From Geobacter sp. UBA4074 (lineage in GTDB: Bacteria > Desulfobacterota > Desulfuromonadia > Geobacterales > Pseudopelobacteraceae): 18,356 nucleotides of DNA. Position numbers and translations under genes: made by a program. The stretch spans positions 1 to 18,356 of the forward strand of contig DFYU01000108.1 in assembly GCA_002383415.1 (NCBI GenBank), in the 5' to 3' direction. This document shows positions 1 to 6,874 of this stretch, one piece after another; within the stretch, counting starts at the first letter, position 1; each line of letters opens with the position of its first letter. A model generated the notes under the pieces. The model made no database searches. It saw nothing but the letters and a program-made list of their open reading frames with translations, and had not been told where the DNA came from.

Positions 1-22
1 CCGCCTTCGTGTTGGTAGCGAG

Positions 23-1924
23 CTAGCGGATACGGTTCAGCCGATGCTGATAGAGGTAATCGGCCCCCTGGTAGTAGGCCAGCATCTCGTTCAGCAATCC
101 TTGATCAACGGCAACCGCTGCGGTCTCGCCGCTTGTGCGGTCCAGCCGGTACTGGTGGACCTTCTGTTGCGGTTCCAGCACCAGTAGCCGGTCCTCGGTC
201 AGGTAGCCCAGTTTTTGGTAGGTGGAGACGAAGGCCCGCGGTGCGGCCTGGTCGGCCTTGAGGATGTCACGCCCCAAAAAGTCGCTGTCGTAACTCTGGT
301 TCAGCAGACCCAGGATGGTGGGGGCCACGTCGATCTGGCTCATCAGGCGGTCCACAATGCCCGGCCTGATATGCTGCGGGGCATAGACCAGCAGTGGTAT
401 CTCGTATTTTTTGACCGGGATGCCGCTCTTGCCGGCGCTGGATGCGCAGTGGTCGGCCACAAAGACAAACAGGGTGTCCTTAAACCAAGGTTCCTGGCGG
501 GCCTCGGCCAGGAAGCGGCCAATGGCGTAGTCGGCGTACTTTACGCCCCCTTTGCGGCCGGTCTTGCTGGGGATGTCGATCCGTCCGGCAGGATAGGTGT
601 AGGGACGATGGTTGGAGGTGGTCATGACCATCGAGAAGAACGGCCTGCCGGCGGCGTGGGAGGCGTCGGCCTCACGGATCACCTTGCGGAACAGGTCTTC
701 GTCGCTGACCCCCCAGACATTGGCAAAGCTGATTTCGTCCTTGGCAAAGTCAGCCCGGTCCACCACCTTAAAGCCGTTAGCGCTGAAGAAGGCGTTCATG
801 TTGTCGAAATAGCCGTAGCCGGCATAGATGTACTTGTTGTCATAGCCCTTGGCGGCCATGATCTCGCCCCAGGAACGGAAACCGCCGTTGTTGGGGCGTT
901 TGACGATCGAGGTGCCGGGCAGGGGCGGGATGGAGAGGGTCAGCGCCTCCAGGCCCCGAACGGTACGGGTGCCGGTGGCGTACAGGTTGGTAAAGCGCAG
1001 CGACTGGCCGGCCAGCCGGTCCAGGTTGGGGGTGAGGTTTTCTTTGTTGCCATGGCTGCCGAGGAAGCTGGCGCTTAAGCTCTCCTCCACCACCACGATC
1101 AGGTTAAGCTTACGCTGCGGTCCTTCGGCGGCGATCTGGCGGGTGAAACGCGGGCTGTCCGGGGCCACAAAACGGTTGTTGCGCTCGGCCACCAGCGTGC
1201 GCAGCTGGGCCAATACCTGCTCCTGGGGGGCGGTGCGGTAGAAGCGGGTAAAGCTCAGTTCGTTATTGCGAAAGGCAGCCACCAGGTTGTAGATGCCGTT
1301 GCCGGCCAGTTCGTTGGCGTAGTTGTTGCTGGAGATGGCGGTCTGGGCAACGTTGACGCCGGCCAGTGCCACCAGGGCCGGCAGCAACAGCAGGGCGCCG
1401 GTCAGGCGGAAACGGCCGTTGAAGGTGACGCTGGCGGCCTGCTGCAGCCGTTGGCGCAGCAGCCAGGTGGCCAGCAGCGCCCCGCTGCCAATGGCGGTGA
1501 AGATCGGGGCCAGGGGATAGGATTCGCGGATGTTGCCGATGACCTCGGTGGTGTAGATCAGGTAGTCGACGGCGATAAAGTTGAAGCGGGTGCCGAACTC
1601 GTCGAAGAAGAAATACTCGGCAGCTGCGTCAAACAACAGCACGGCCGTAAACGCAAAAAACAGACAGCGTACCAGCCAGTCATGCCACCGGGCCTCAACC
1701 AACCGGCGCGGCGCCAGCAGCAGGTACAGCGCCACCGGCAATAGGGCGTAACTGAGGGTGGCCAGGTCAAAGAGCAGGCCGGTGGCCGCGGCCTTGACCA
1801 GCAGTGGCAGGCTTAAGGCAGCCTCAGGCGGGGTCATGGCCCACAGCAGCAGGCGGATGGCGAACATGACCAGTAAAAAGGTGAGCGAAACCAGTGGTAC
1901 CAGTCCCAGGCGGCGATTAGGCAT
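23..1924 (-). CDS. LTA synthase-like periplasmic phosphoglycerol/phosphoethanolamine transferase (sulfatase fold)
   Basis: A 633-residue inner-membrane enzyme of the alkaline phosphatase/sulfatase superfamily (LTA synthase family, COG1368 type). Residues 1-200 hold about five hydrophobic segments. The periplasmic catalytic domain starts near residue 274. Expected metal and catalytic residues are visible: Glu281 in 'VEESL', the probable nucleophile Thr321 in 'GTRTVRG', His439 in 'TSNHRPY', and Asp491-His492 in 'VADHCA'. Family members move glycerophosphate (or another head group) from a phospholipid to a periplasmic acceptor and release diacylglycerol. The acceptor here is unknown; a periplasmic glucan, as for OpgB, or a surface glycan are possibilities. 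The start at 1924 is chosen because 'AGAGGAG' lies seven bases upstream; the open frame extends to 1993 but has no comparable ribosome site. It follows eptA after a 90-base gap containing a CusR-type palindrome, so it probably has its own regulated promoter. Family is secure, substrate is not. Confidence 0.85.
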   Translation of the reverse strand: MPNRRLGLVPLVSLTFLLVMFAIRLLLWAMTPPEAALSLPLLVKAAATGLLFDLATLSYALLPVALYLLLAPRRLVEARWHDWLVRCLFFAFTAVLLFDAAAEYFFFDEFGTRFNFIAVDYLIYTTEVIGNIRESYPLAPIFTAIGSGALLATWLLRQRLQQAASVTFNGRFRLTGALLLLPALVALAGVNVAQTAISSNNYANELAGNGIYNLVAAFRNNELSFTRFYRTAPQEQVLAQLRTLVAERNNRFVAPDSPRFTRQIAAEGPQRKLNLIVVVEESLSASFLGSHGNKENLTPNLDRLAGQSLRFTNLYATGTRTVRGLEALTLSIPPLPGTSIVKRPNNGGFRSWGEIMAAKGYDNKYIYAGYGYFDNMNAFFSANGFKVVDRADFAKDEISFANVWGVSDEDLFRKVIREADASHAAGRPFFSMVMTTSNHRPYTYPAGRIDIPSKTGRKGGVKYADYAIGRFLAEARQEPWFKDTLFVFVADHCASSAGKSGIPVKKYEIPLLVYAPQHIRPGIVDRLMSQIDVAPTILGLLNQSYDSDFLGRDILKADQAAPRAFVSTYQKLGYLTEDRLLVLEPQQKVHQYRLDRTSGETAAVAVDQGLLNEMLAYYQGADYLYQHRLNRIR

Positions 1925-2000
1925 ACAGCGGCTCCTCTTGGTTAGCATGGTGCAACAGTAGCCATGATGCCGCGGCGTGCCTTGCCGGAGCATGACAGCC

Positions 2001-2020
2001 GGATGACAATTTTGTCATCC
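2001..2020 (-). promoter_or_regulatory. CusR/CopR-type operator in front of the LTA-synthase-like gene
   Basis: A perfect inverted repeat with 9-base arms (GGATGACAA-TT-TTGTCATCC on the plus strand) ends 76 bases upstream of the start codon at 1924. It matches the known CusR-box core of Escherichia coli (ATGACAANNTTGTCAT). The minus-strand TGA stop of eptA (2015-2017) lies inside it. A third half-site ATGAC begins at 1992, 11 bases (one helical turn) from the first palindrome half, on the side facing the LTA-synthase-like gene. The same arrangement occurs at 3738-3765. The CusR-family regulator encoded at 5163-5837 is the obvious candidate ligand; that assignment is inferred. Confidence 0.75.
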
Positions 2021-3637
2021 GCGCTGACTCTTGAGACCACGCAGGATATCCAGCTCAGGCTGGTACACCGTGCCGACTGCGCCGAACATGCCCAGTAGGG
2101 TGTGGAAAAGATAGTCGTGAGAATAGGGGCTGGTGGCCCGTTGTTGCAGGCCTGCCCGGTCAACCGGGAAGTGGCTGCCGAACCACATCAGGGCAGCGAC
2201 GTGCGTTTGAGTCTCTGGCGCGATGGCGTAGGGGAAACCATGCAGGTAGAGCCCCAGCTCTCCCAACGATTCGCCGTGGTCACTTAGGTACAAAAGCGCG
2301 GTCTGAAAGGAATCATCCTGTTGTTTAAGAAATCCGATCACCTGTGACAGGAAGTAGTCGGTATACAGCAGGGCATTGTCATAGCCATTGATGATGGAAT
2401 CCTGGGAACACTGGTCAAGCTGGTTGCTGCGGCAGACTGGGGTGAATGCCTCGAACTCCTGCGGATAGCGCTTGTAGTAAGCAGGTCCATGGTTGCCCAT
2501 CTGGTGGAGTACAATCAGGATGTTGCCGTTTGGTTGCCGGGCGATGTAGTCATCTAACCCCGCTAGCATTCCTACGTCCCGGCATTCTCCATCCTGGCAG
2601 ACCGGATTGCGGCTGCTCGATTTAAAATCCTGGTACAAGACGCGCTCCGCCACCCCTTTGGAACTGGAGTTGTTGTCGCGCCAGAGTACCGAAACCCCGG
2701 CCCGTTGCAGTATGTCGAGGACGTTTTCAGTGTTCTGGGCTTTGTGTTTGGTATAGGCGGTCCGGCCAAAGACCGAAAACATGCAGGGCACCGAGACGGC
2801 GGTTTCCGTGCCACAGGAGCTAAAGCGGGGGAAGTTGATGATATCTTCATGCTTCAGCAAGGGGTTGGTCTCTCGGGAATAACCGTTGAGTGAGAGATGA
2901 TCCCAGCGTACTGCCTCGCCGACAACGACGATCACCAGCCTGCGGCCGGATTCACGACGTGCCAGCCGTACATCGGTACCGATCGCTTGCAGCGTGGTGC
3001 GAGGTTTGAAGGTGAGGGAGGCGAGGTAATCCCCGACAGCATAGAGGTAGTAGGTGGGGTTGCTGTAAAAGCGGAGAGGCTTGTGTTCACGCAGGGCGGA
3101 GGCGTAGAACTTGCTAAAGCTCAGCATCAGCAGGATCGATAATCCCACGGCAATGCCGATGGTTTTTGCCTTGGCCAGCCAGATTTCCCGGGTCGGCTGG
3201 GGTCGGAGCGGCAGATGATAGACCAGCAGTGACGGTGCGATGCCGAGCAGGGCCAGATAGGTAAACTGCTTCAGGCTGAGCAGGTCGCGTACTTCTGCCA
3301 GGTTGGTTTCGACCACATTCTGGATCATGTTGGCGTCGATGACGACATCGTAGGTATCCATGAAGTAGGCGGCCTGTGACGAGAGCAGCAACAGCAGTAT
3401 CAACAGCGGTTTGACGGTGCGCGAAAAGCTTGCAAGGGAGAGTGCCGTGTAGCTCAGTGTGGTCAGCACCACGGCAACGGTGGCGATCTTGAGCAGCGCG
3501 GCCGGTGAGCTGCCGTAGGTCTGCAGCAGATGCCTGAAAAAGGACAGGTTCATGCAGCAGGTCATGAAAAGCGCAGCCGCCAGCACGGTTGTCTGCACCG
3601 GAAGTGGGCGTGTTGTAAGGCTTCTAAGGGGGTTCAT
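2015..3637 (-). CDS. eptA: lipid A-type phosphoethanolamine transferase, EptA/MCR family
   Basis: A 540-residue inner-membrane enzyme expected to move phosphoethanolamine from phosphatidylethanolamine to lipid A (or another periplasmic acceptor), releasing diacylglycerol. About five membrane segments fill residues 1-180, followed by a periplasmic sulfatase-fold domain. By comparison with MCR-1, the zinc and catalytic residues are present: Glu241 ('VVGEAVR'), nucleophile Thr279 ('CGTETAVSVPCMFS'), His383 ('QMGNHGPAY'), Asp453-His454 ('LSDHGESLGE') and His466 ('YLHGFP'). Three cysteine pairs, 275/285, 347/352 and 402/410, match the family's disulfides, so it looks intact and active. It lies 123 bases downstream of the histidine kinase gene, with a CusR-type palindrome between them. 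The ATG at 3637 has only a weak ribosome site (AGGCGG), and no other start codon exists before an in-frame stop upstream. Such enzymes lower negative surface charge and can give polymyxin resistance; here a metal-responsive role is inferred. Confidence 0.93.
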   Translation of the reverse strand: MNPLRSLTTRPLPVQTTVLAAALFMTCCMNLSFFRHLLQTYGSSPAALLKIATVAVVLTTLSYTALSLASFSRTVKPLLILLLLLSSQAAYFMDTYDVVIDANMIQNVVETNLAEVRDLLSLKQFTYLALLGIAPSLLVYHLPLRPQPTREIWLAKAKTIGIAVGLSILLMLSFSKFYASALREHKPLRFYSNPTYYLYAVGDYLASLTFKPRTTLQAIGTDVRLARRESGRRLVIVVVGEAVRWDHLSLNGYSRETNPLLKHEDIINFPRFSSCGTETAVSVPCMFSVFGRTAYTKHKAQNTENVLDILQRAGVSVLWRDNNSSSKGVAERVLYQDFKSSSRNPVCQDGECRDVGMLAGLDDYIARQPNGNILIVLHQMGNHGPAYYKRYPQEFEAFTPVCRSNQLDQCSQDSIINGYDNALLYTDYFLSQVIGFLKQQDDSFQTALLYLSDHGESLGELGLYLHGFPYAIAPETQTHVAALMWFGSHFPVDRAGLQQRATSPYSHDYLFHTLLGMFGAVGTVYQPELDILRGLKSQRG

Positions 3638-3665
3638 CCAGTGCCGCCTGCCAGGTGAGGTGTGA

Positions 3666-3695
3666 CCCTCCTGGCAGCTGTGGGCGCAAGGAGGG
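3666..3695 (-). promoter_or_regulatory. hairpin in the eptA mRNA leader
   Basis: Seven-base complementary arms (CCCTCCT at 3666-3672 and AGGAGGG at 3689-3695, plus strand) surround a 16-base loop in the gap between the histidine kinase and eptA. In the eptA transcript the hairpin would tie up an AGGAGGG tract about 29 bases before the start codon, too far to be the main ribosome site. Its role is unknown; it may be incidental. Confidence 0.3.
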
Positions 3696-3747
3696 AAGCG
3701 ATGTCTAGCAGACTAGCGCTTCACTGCTTGCAGAAGCATGACGCTAT

Positions 3748-3765
3748 GATGACAATTTTGTCATC
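3748..3765 (-). promoter_or_regulatory. CusR/CopR-type operator in front of eptA
   Basis: A perfect 18-base palindrome (GATGACAA-TT-TTGTCATC), shared with 2001-2020, lies 111 to 128 bases upstream of the eptA start. The TGA stop of the histidine kinase gene (3761-3763) lies inside it, at the same offset as the eptA stop in the other copy. A third half-site ATGAC at 3738-3742 repeats with 11-base periodicity. The conserved order reading towards eptA is palindrome, five variable bases, GTCATGCT, three bases, GCAAG. No convincing consensus -10 box follows, which suits activator-dependent transcription. Confidence 0.72.
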
Positions 3766-5185
3766 CGCCAGGTGGTGCGGCTGGAGCAGGGAAGAACAGG
3801 CTGACACTGGTGCCGAGGCCCGGCTGGCTTGTTAAGGTAACGCTGCCGCCGTGCAGTTCCATGATTGAGCGGACAATGGCCAGGCCAAGTCCGCTGCCGT
3901 CGCGATGCAGCTGCCGTGCCTGGGCGCTGCGGTAGAAACGGTCGAACACCAGCGGCAATTCATCGCTGGGGATGCCGGGTCCGTTATCCGTGACAACGAT
4001 GGCCGCCTCACCTGCGGCAGCGGATTGGATGCTGACGGTCACTGCTCCGCCGCTGGGAGTATAGTGCAGGGCATTGGCCAGCAGGTTGCCGACAGCACGC
4101 TGGAACAGGCGCGGGTCGGCAGCGATGGCGCCGTTGCCGTCAACGGTAAGGGTGATGTCACGTTCTTCCGCCAGGGTGCGGTAGTAGTCGGCCAGGCGGT
4201 CCAGCTCGGCTCGCGCATCCAGGTTGTGCCGTTCGACCCCCTGTTCCGGCCGGGCCAGGAACAGGATGTCGCCGATCATGCGGGAGAGCCGTTCATACTC
4301 TTCGAGGTTGGATTCGATGGTCTGGCGGTATTCCGCTGCCGTGCGCGGCCGGGAGAGGGCCACCTCCGATTCAACCCGCAGATTGTTGAGCGGTGTGCGC
4401 AGTTCGTGGGCCAGGTTGGCGGAAAAGGCGCTCAGCCGCTCAAAGGATTGTTCAAGCTGCCCAAGCATACTGTCCAGAGCGCCGGTGAGCGGGGCGAATT
4501 CCTTTGGCCAGCGGCGACTACCCACCCGCTGATGCAGGTCGCTGGCGGTGATCTGTGCCACCTGCCCAGCCATCTCGCGCAGCGGCCGCAGTTCCCGGCG
4601 GCTGATGATGAAGGCCAGGCCGCCCGCCAGACAGAGTCCCGCCAGCAGGGCGGTCCCCATCTTCAGGCGGTAGTTGGCCATCAAGGCCTCTTCTTCGGTT
4701 ACGTCCAAGGCTACCTGCAGCAAGCGAAACTGAGGGTCATCCCCTGCGGCGGCCCAGGCAGCGTTCAGCAGATAGTAGTGCCCGTTGCTGGTTTTGTGTT
4801 TTTTGGCTCTCCCGACCGGTTCACTGCTGATTATGGGCGGCGGAAACAACAGTGGCGGCAGCGAAGCCATGGCGGGGGATTCCAGGACGGTGTTGCCGGA
4901 TGCGTCCTGGAGGCGTATCAGATAGCGGACATGCCGGTTGGCATCCCGTGGCAGCAGATGTTCCTTGAGATGCTCGAGGTCCTGCGGATAGCGGTTGACC
5001 ACGGAGCGGATGCTGCTGATACGCTCCATCAGGAAGTCGTTGTCTTCAAACTCCAGGTCTTTCACCACGGTGTGCAGCAGGAAACCGATCACACTGGCCA
5101 GGATGGCCAGCATGCTGACGGTGTACAGTACCGTCAGGCGGGTGGCGATGGAACTGGAGGAGTCAGCGGCGTTCTTCGAGCACAT
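3761..5185 (-). CDS. heavy-metal-type sensor histidine kinase (CusS/CopS-like)
   Basis: A 474-residue membrane sensor kinase, partner of the regulator gene upstream. It has a first membrane helix (about 16-40), a periplasmic sensor region (about 41-172) with a Pro-rich stretch, a second helix (about 176-196), a HAMP domain, and a dimerisation/phosphoacceptor domain with His260 in 'AHELRTPL'. The ATPase domain has Asn371 in the N box, 'DNGPGI' at 400-405 and 'GSGLGLAI' at 430-437. Length and layout fit the CusS/CopS/IrlS heavy-metal kinases. The periplasmic loop is not obviously rich in His, Cys or Met, so the ligand cannot be read from sequence. The start overlaps the end of the regulator gene by 23 bases, indicating translational coupling. 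Its final 'GG-stop' codons form part of the operator for eptA. Confidence 0.88.
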   Translation of the reverse strand: MCSKNAADSSSSIATRLTVLYTVSMLAILASVIGFLLHTVVKDLEFEDNDFLMERISSIRSVVNRYPQDLEHLKEHLLPRDANRHVRYLIRLQDASGNTVLESPAMASLPPLLFPPPIISSEPVGRAKKHKTSNGHYYLLNAAWAAAGDDPQFRLLQVALDVTEEEALMANYRLKMGTALLAGLCLAGGLAFIISRRELRPLREMAGQVAQITASDLHQRVGSRRWPKEFAPLTGALDSMLGQLEQSFERLSAFSANLAHELRTPLNNLRVESEVALSRPRTAAEYRQTIESNLEEYERLSRMIGDILFLARPEQGVERHNLDARAELDRLADYYRTLAEERDITLTVDGNGAIAADPRLFQRAVGNLLANALHYTPSGGAVTVSIQSAAAGEAAIVVTDNGPGIPSDELPLVFDRFYRSAQARQLHRDGSGLGLAIVRSIMELHGGSVTLTSQPGLGTSVSLFFPAPAAPPGG

Positions 5186-5837
5186 AGCCCACCCCGCGAA
5201 TGGTATGGATCAGCTTGTGGGGGAACGGGTCGTCCACCTTTTTGCGCAGCCGGCGGATGGCCACATCAACGATGTTGGTGTCACTGTCGAAGTTGATCCC
5301 CCAGACCTGCTCCGAGATATAGGTCCGACTAAGCACCTCACCGCTGCGGCGCAGCAGCAGTGCCAGCAGCTGGAACTCCTTGGCGGTCAGGTCGAGGGTC
5401 AGGCCGCCCCGGCGGGCCTTGTGGCGCAGCAGGTCCAGCTCCAGGTCGTTGACCTGCAGCTGGTCGGTCTGGCGTTGCGGCTGACGGCGCAGCAGGGTTC
5501 TGATACGGGCCAAGAGCTCTGAAAAGGCGAACGGTTTGACCAGGTAGTCGTCGGCCCCCAGTTCGAGGCCATAGACCCGGTCGTGGACCGCATCGCGGGC
5601 CGAGAGGAACAGTATCGGCAGGTCGTACCCCTCGGCCCGCAGCTCCTGCACCACGCTCCAGCCCTGGCGGTCGGGCAGCATCACGTCCAGCACGATCAGG
5701 TCGTAGCCTTCGCTGCGGGCCAGGTGCAGGCCGTCTTCGCAGCTGGTGGCGATATCGACGCTGAAGCCGTGTTCGCTGAGCCCCTTTTTAAGGTAGCTGG
5801 CCGCCTTGATCTCATCTTCCACAATCAGAATACGCAT
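5163..5837 (-). CDS. OmpR-family response regulator of the CusR/CopR/IrlR group
   Basis: A 224-residue DNA-binding response regulator. The receiver domain (1-115) has Asp7/8-type acidic residues 'VEDE', phosphoacceptor Asp51 in 'VLDVMLP', Ser79 in 'LSARD', and Lys101 in 'YLVKPF'. The winged-helix domain (about 125-224) ends in the typical 'RRLRKKVDDPF...LIHTIRGVGYVLE'. It is co-transcribed with the histidine kinase and overlaps it. The two CusR-type boxes at 2001-2020 and 3748-3765, downstream in the same orientation, are the likely targets. No such box is visible in its own upstream region. ATG at 5837 is preceded by AGGGA at seven bases. Group assignment rests on both overall sequence and operator type; the inducing signal is unknown. 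Confidence 0.9.
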   Translation of the reverse strand: MRILIVEDEIKAASYLKKGLSEHGFSVDIATSCEDGLHLARSEGYDLIVLDVMLPDRQGWSVVQELRAEGYDLPILFLSARDAVHDRVYGLELGADDYLVKPFAFSELLARIRTLLRRQPQRQTDQLQVNDLELDLLRHKARRGGLTLDLTAKEFQLLALLLRRSGEVLSRTYISEQVWGINFDSDTNIVDVAIRRLRKKVDDPFPHKLIHTIRGVGYVLEERR

Positions 5838-5871
5838 TGCTTGGTCCCTGTTCAGTTAGTTGCGGCTAAAA

Positions 5872-5899
5872 ACTATACACCGCTGCGGTCTGAGTACAA
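5872..5899 (-). promoter_or_regulatory. possible promoter of the two-component genes
   Basis: On the minus strand a -10-like TATAGT (5872-5877) is preceded, with 16 bases between, by a weak -35-like TTGTAC (5894-5899). It lies about 35 bases upstream of the regulator start codon. The -10 is good and the -35 poor, so this is tentative. Confidence 0.35.
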
Positions 5900-5915
5900 G
5901 CAAAAGCTATCCGGC

Positions 5916-5945
5916 TTGACAGGGGCGAAGCGTCGCCACTATTGT
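5916..5945 (+). promoter_or_regulatory. probable sigma-70 promoter of the lipid kinase gene
   Basis: A perfect -35 TTGACA (5916-5921) and a -10-like TATTGT (5940-5945) are separated by 18 bases. The expected transcription start falls about 15 bases before the kinase ATG, leaving just enough room for its strong ribosome site AAGGAGG (5957-5963). Confidence 0.6.
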
Positions 5946-5967
5946 GCGGTCTAAAAAGGAGGACGGT

Positions 5968-6840
5968 ATGCTGCAGATCGCCCACGTTGTCTTTAATCCC
6001 GCCTCAGGCAGCTATTCTCCGGCCCGTGCCGACCGAATCCTGAAGGGACTGCGTGCTGCCGGATTGGCGGTTGAGCCGTTGCTGCCGGCCAGCCAAGCCG
6101 CGGCGATCAGCGCGGTGCGCGCTCTGTGTGATCCAGCCCGGCCGCCGCTGATCATCGCGGTGGGGGGCGACGGCACCATCAACACCGTCATCAACGGCAT
6201 GACGCCCCAGGGGGCCACGTTAGGGGTGATCCCGTTGGGCACGGCCAACGTGCTGGCCTGGGAACTGGGTATCCGTTCGATCGAAACTGCGCTGAAGCGG
6301 ATTGCACACGGGCGTCTGCGGCCGTTTACCGTCGGCGAGGCAACCTCAGCTGAGGGGACCAGACGTTTTTTGCTGATGGCCGGCATCGGCCTGGATGCGG
6401 CGGCGGTGGCCGGGGTGCGGCCGGCTGAAAAGGCCCGCTTGGGCAAGCTGGCCTATCTGCTGTCGGGACTCCGTCAACTGTGGGCCTGGGATGATAACAT
6501 AATCACTATCAGCGACGGGCAGCGCAGCATTGACTGCCATTCGGCCATCATCGCCAATGCCTGCCACTACGGCGGGCCCTACCGGCTGGCCCCCGGGGCG
6601 GAGATCTTTGCGCCCCGGCTGGAACTGCTGCCGTTTCAGTTCCCCACCCGGCGCAGCTTCTTTAGGGCCGCCCTGCCGCTGGTGGTGGCCGGTCGGGCTC
6701 CCGCAACCGCTGGCTGGCAGCTGCGGGAAGGGACGTTGACCATTACGGGGACCAAGCCGGTGCAGCTGGATGGCGACAGCTTCGGCACAGGGCCCTTGAC
6801 CATCCGGCTGCTGCCCGATTTTAACCGGCTGTTGTGTTGA
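5968..6840 (+). CDS. diacylglycerol kinase-family lipid kinase (YegS/DgkB-like)
   Basis: A 290-residue soluble or membrane-associated lipid kinase of the DAGK catalytic family. Visible motifs are 'NPASGS' (10-15), the nucleotide-binding 'GGDGTINTVING' (66-77), 'PLGTAN' (89-94), 'GIGLDAA' (139-145), 'YGGPYRLAP' (201-209) and 'QLDGD' (266-270), where the family often has DGE. Members phosphorylate diacylglycerol or related lipids with ATP. The start at 5968 is chosen because a near-perfect AAGGAGG lies five bases upstream; a GTG eight codons earlier lies within the predicted -10 region. It is divergent from the two-component genes that precede eptA and the LTA-synthase-like gene. Both of those enzymes release diacylglycerol, so recycling of that product to phosphatidate is the natural inference. 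Family is secure; the exact lipid is not. Confidence 0.87.
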   Translation: MLQIAHVVFNPASGSYSPARADRILKGLRAAGLAVEPLLPASQAAAISAVRALCDPARPPLIIAVGGDGTINTVINGMTPQGATLGVIPLGTANVLAWELGIRSIETALKRIAHGRLRPFTVGEATSAEGTRRFLLMAGIGLDAAAVAGVRPAEKARLGKLAYLLSGLRQLWAWDDNIITISDGQRSIDCHSAIIANACHYGGPYRLAPGAEIFAPRLELLPFQFPTRRSFFRAALPLVVAGRAPATAGWQLREGTLTITGTKPVQLDGDSFGTGPLTIRLLPDFNRLLC

Positions 6841-6869
6841 ACAGCCGGGGCGCTTGGCGCCCCGGCTGT
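6841..6869. terminator. strong hairpin between convergent genes, possible bidirectional terminator
   Basis: A perfect 13-base stem (ACAGCCGGGGCGC / GCGCCCCGGCTGT) closes a TTG loop immediately after the lipid kinase stop and just before the end of the RND pump gene on the other strand. No clear T-run follows on either strand, so it may act with a termination factor or as a 3' stabiliser. An overlapping alternative pairing (6825-6833 with 6840-6848) uses the first arm. Confidence 0.55.
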
Positions 6870-6874
6870 GTAAA

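Noticed and set aside
215..1078. 287-codon ORF on the plus strand opposite the LTA-synthase-like gene
   Set aside because: Antisense to a gene with intact catalytic motifs; no ribosome site or domain seen.
1925..1993. longer N-terminus for the LTA-synthase-like protein
   Set aside because: The extra 23 residues ('MLRQGTPRHHGYCC...') do not look like part of the protein, and the only good ribosome site serves ATG at 1924.
3905..5296. 463-codon ORF on the plus strand opposite the histidine kinase and regulator genes
   Set aside because: It lies fully antisense to two genes with complete, well-conserved domains. Its product is low-complexity, rich in Gly, Gln and Val, with no recognisable motif. 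GC-rich coding DNA often gives such long shadow frames.
5944..5967. upstream GTG start for the lipid kinase
   Set aside because: It overlaps the predicted -10 box, and the strong AAGGAGG lies between it and the ATG at 5968.
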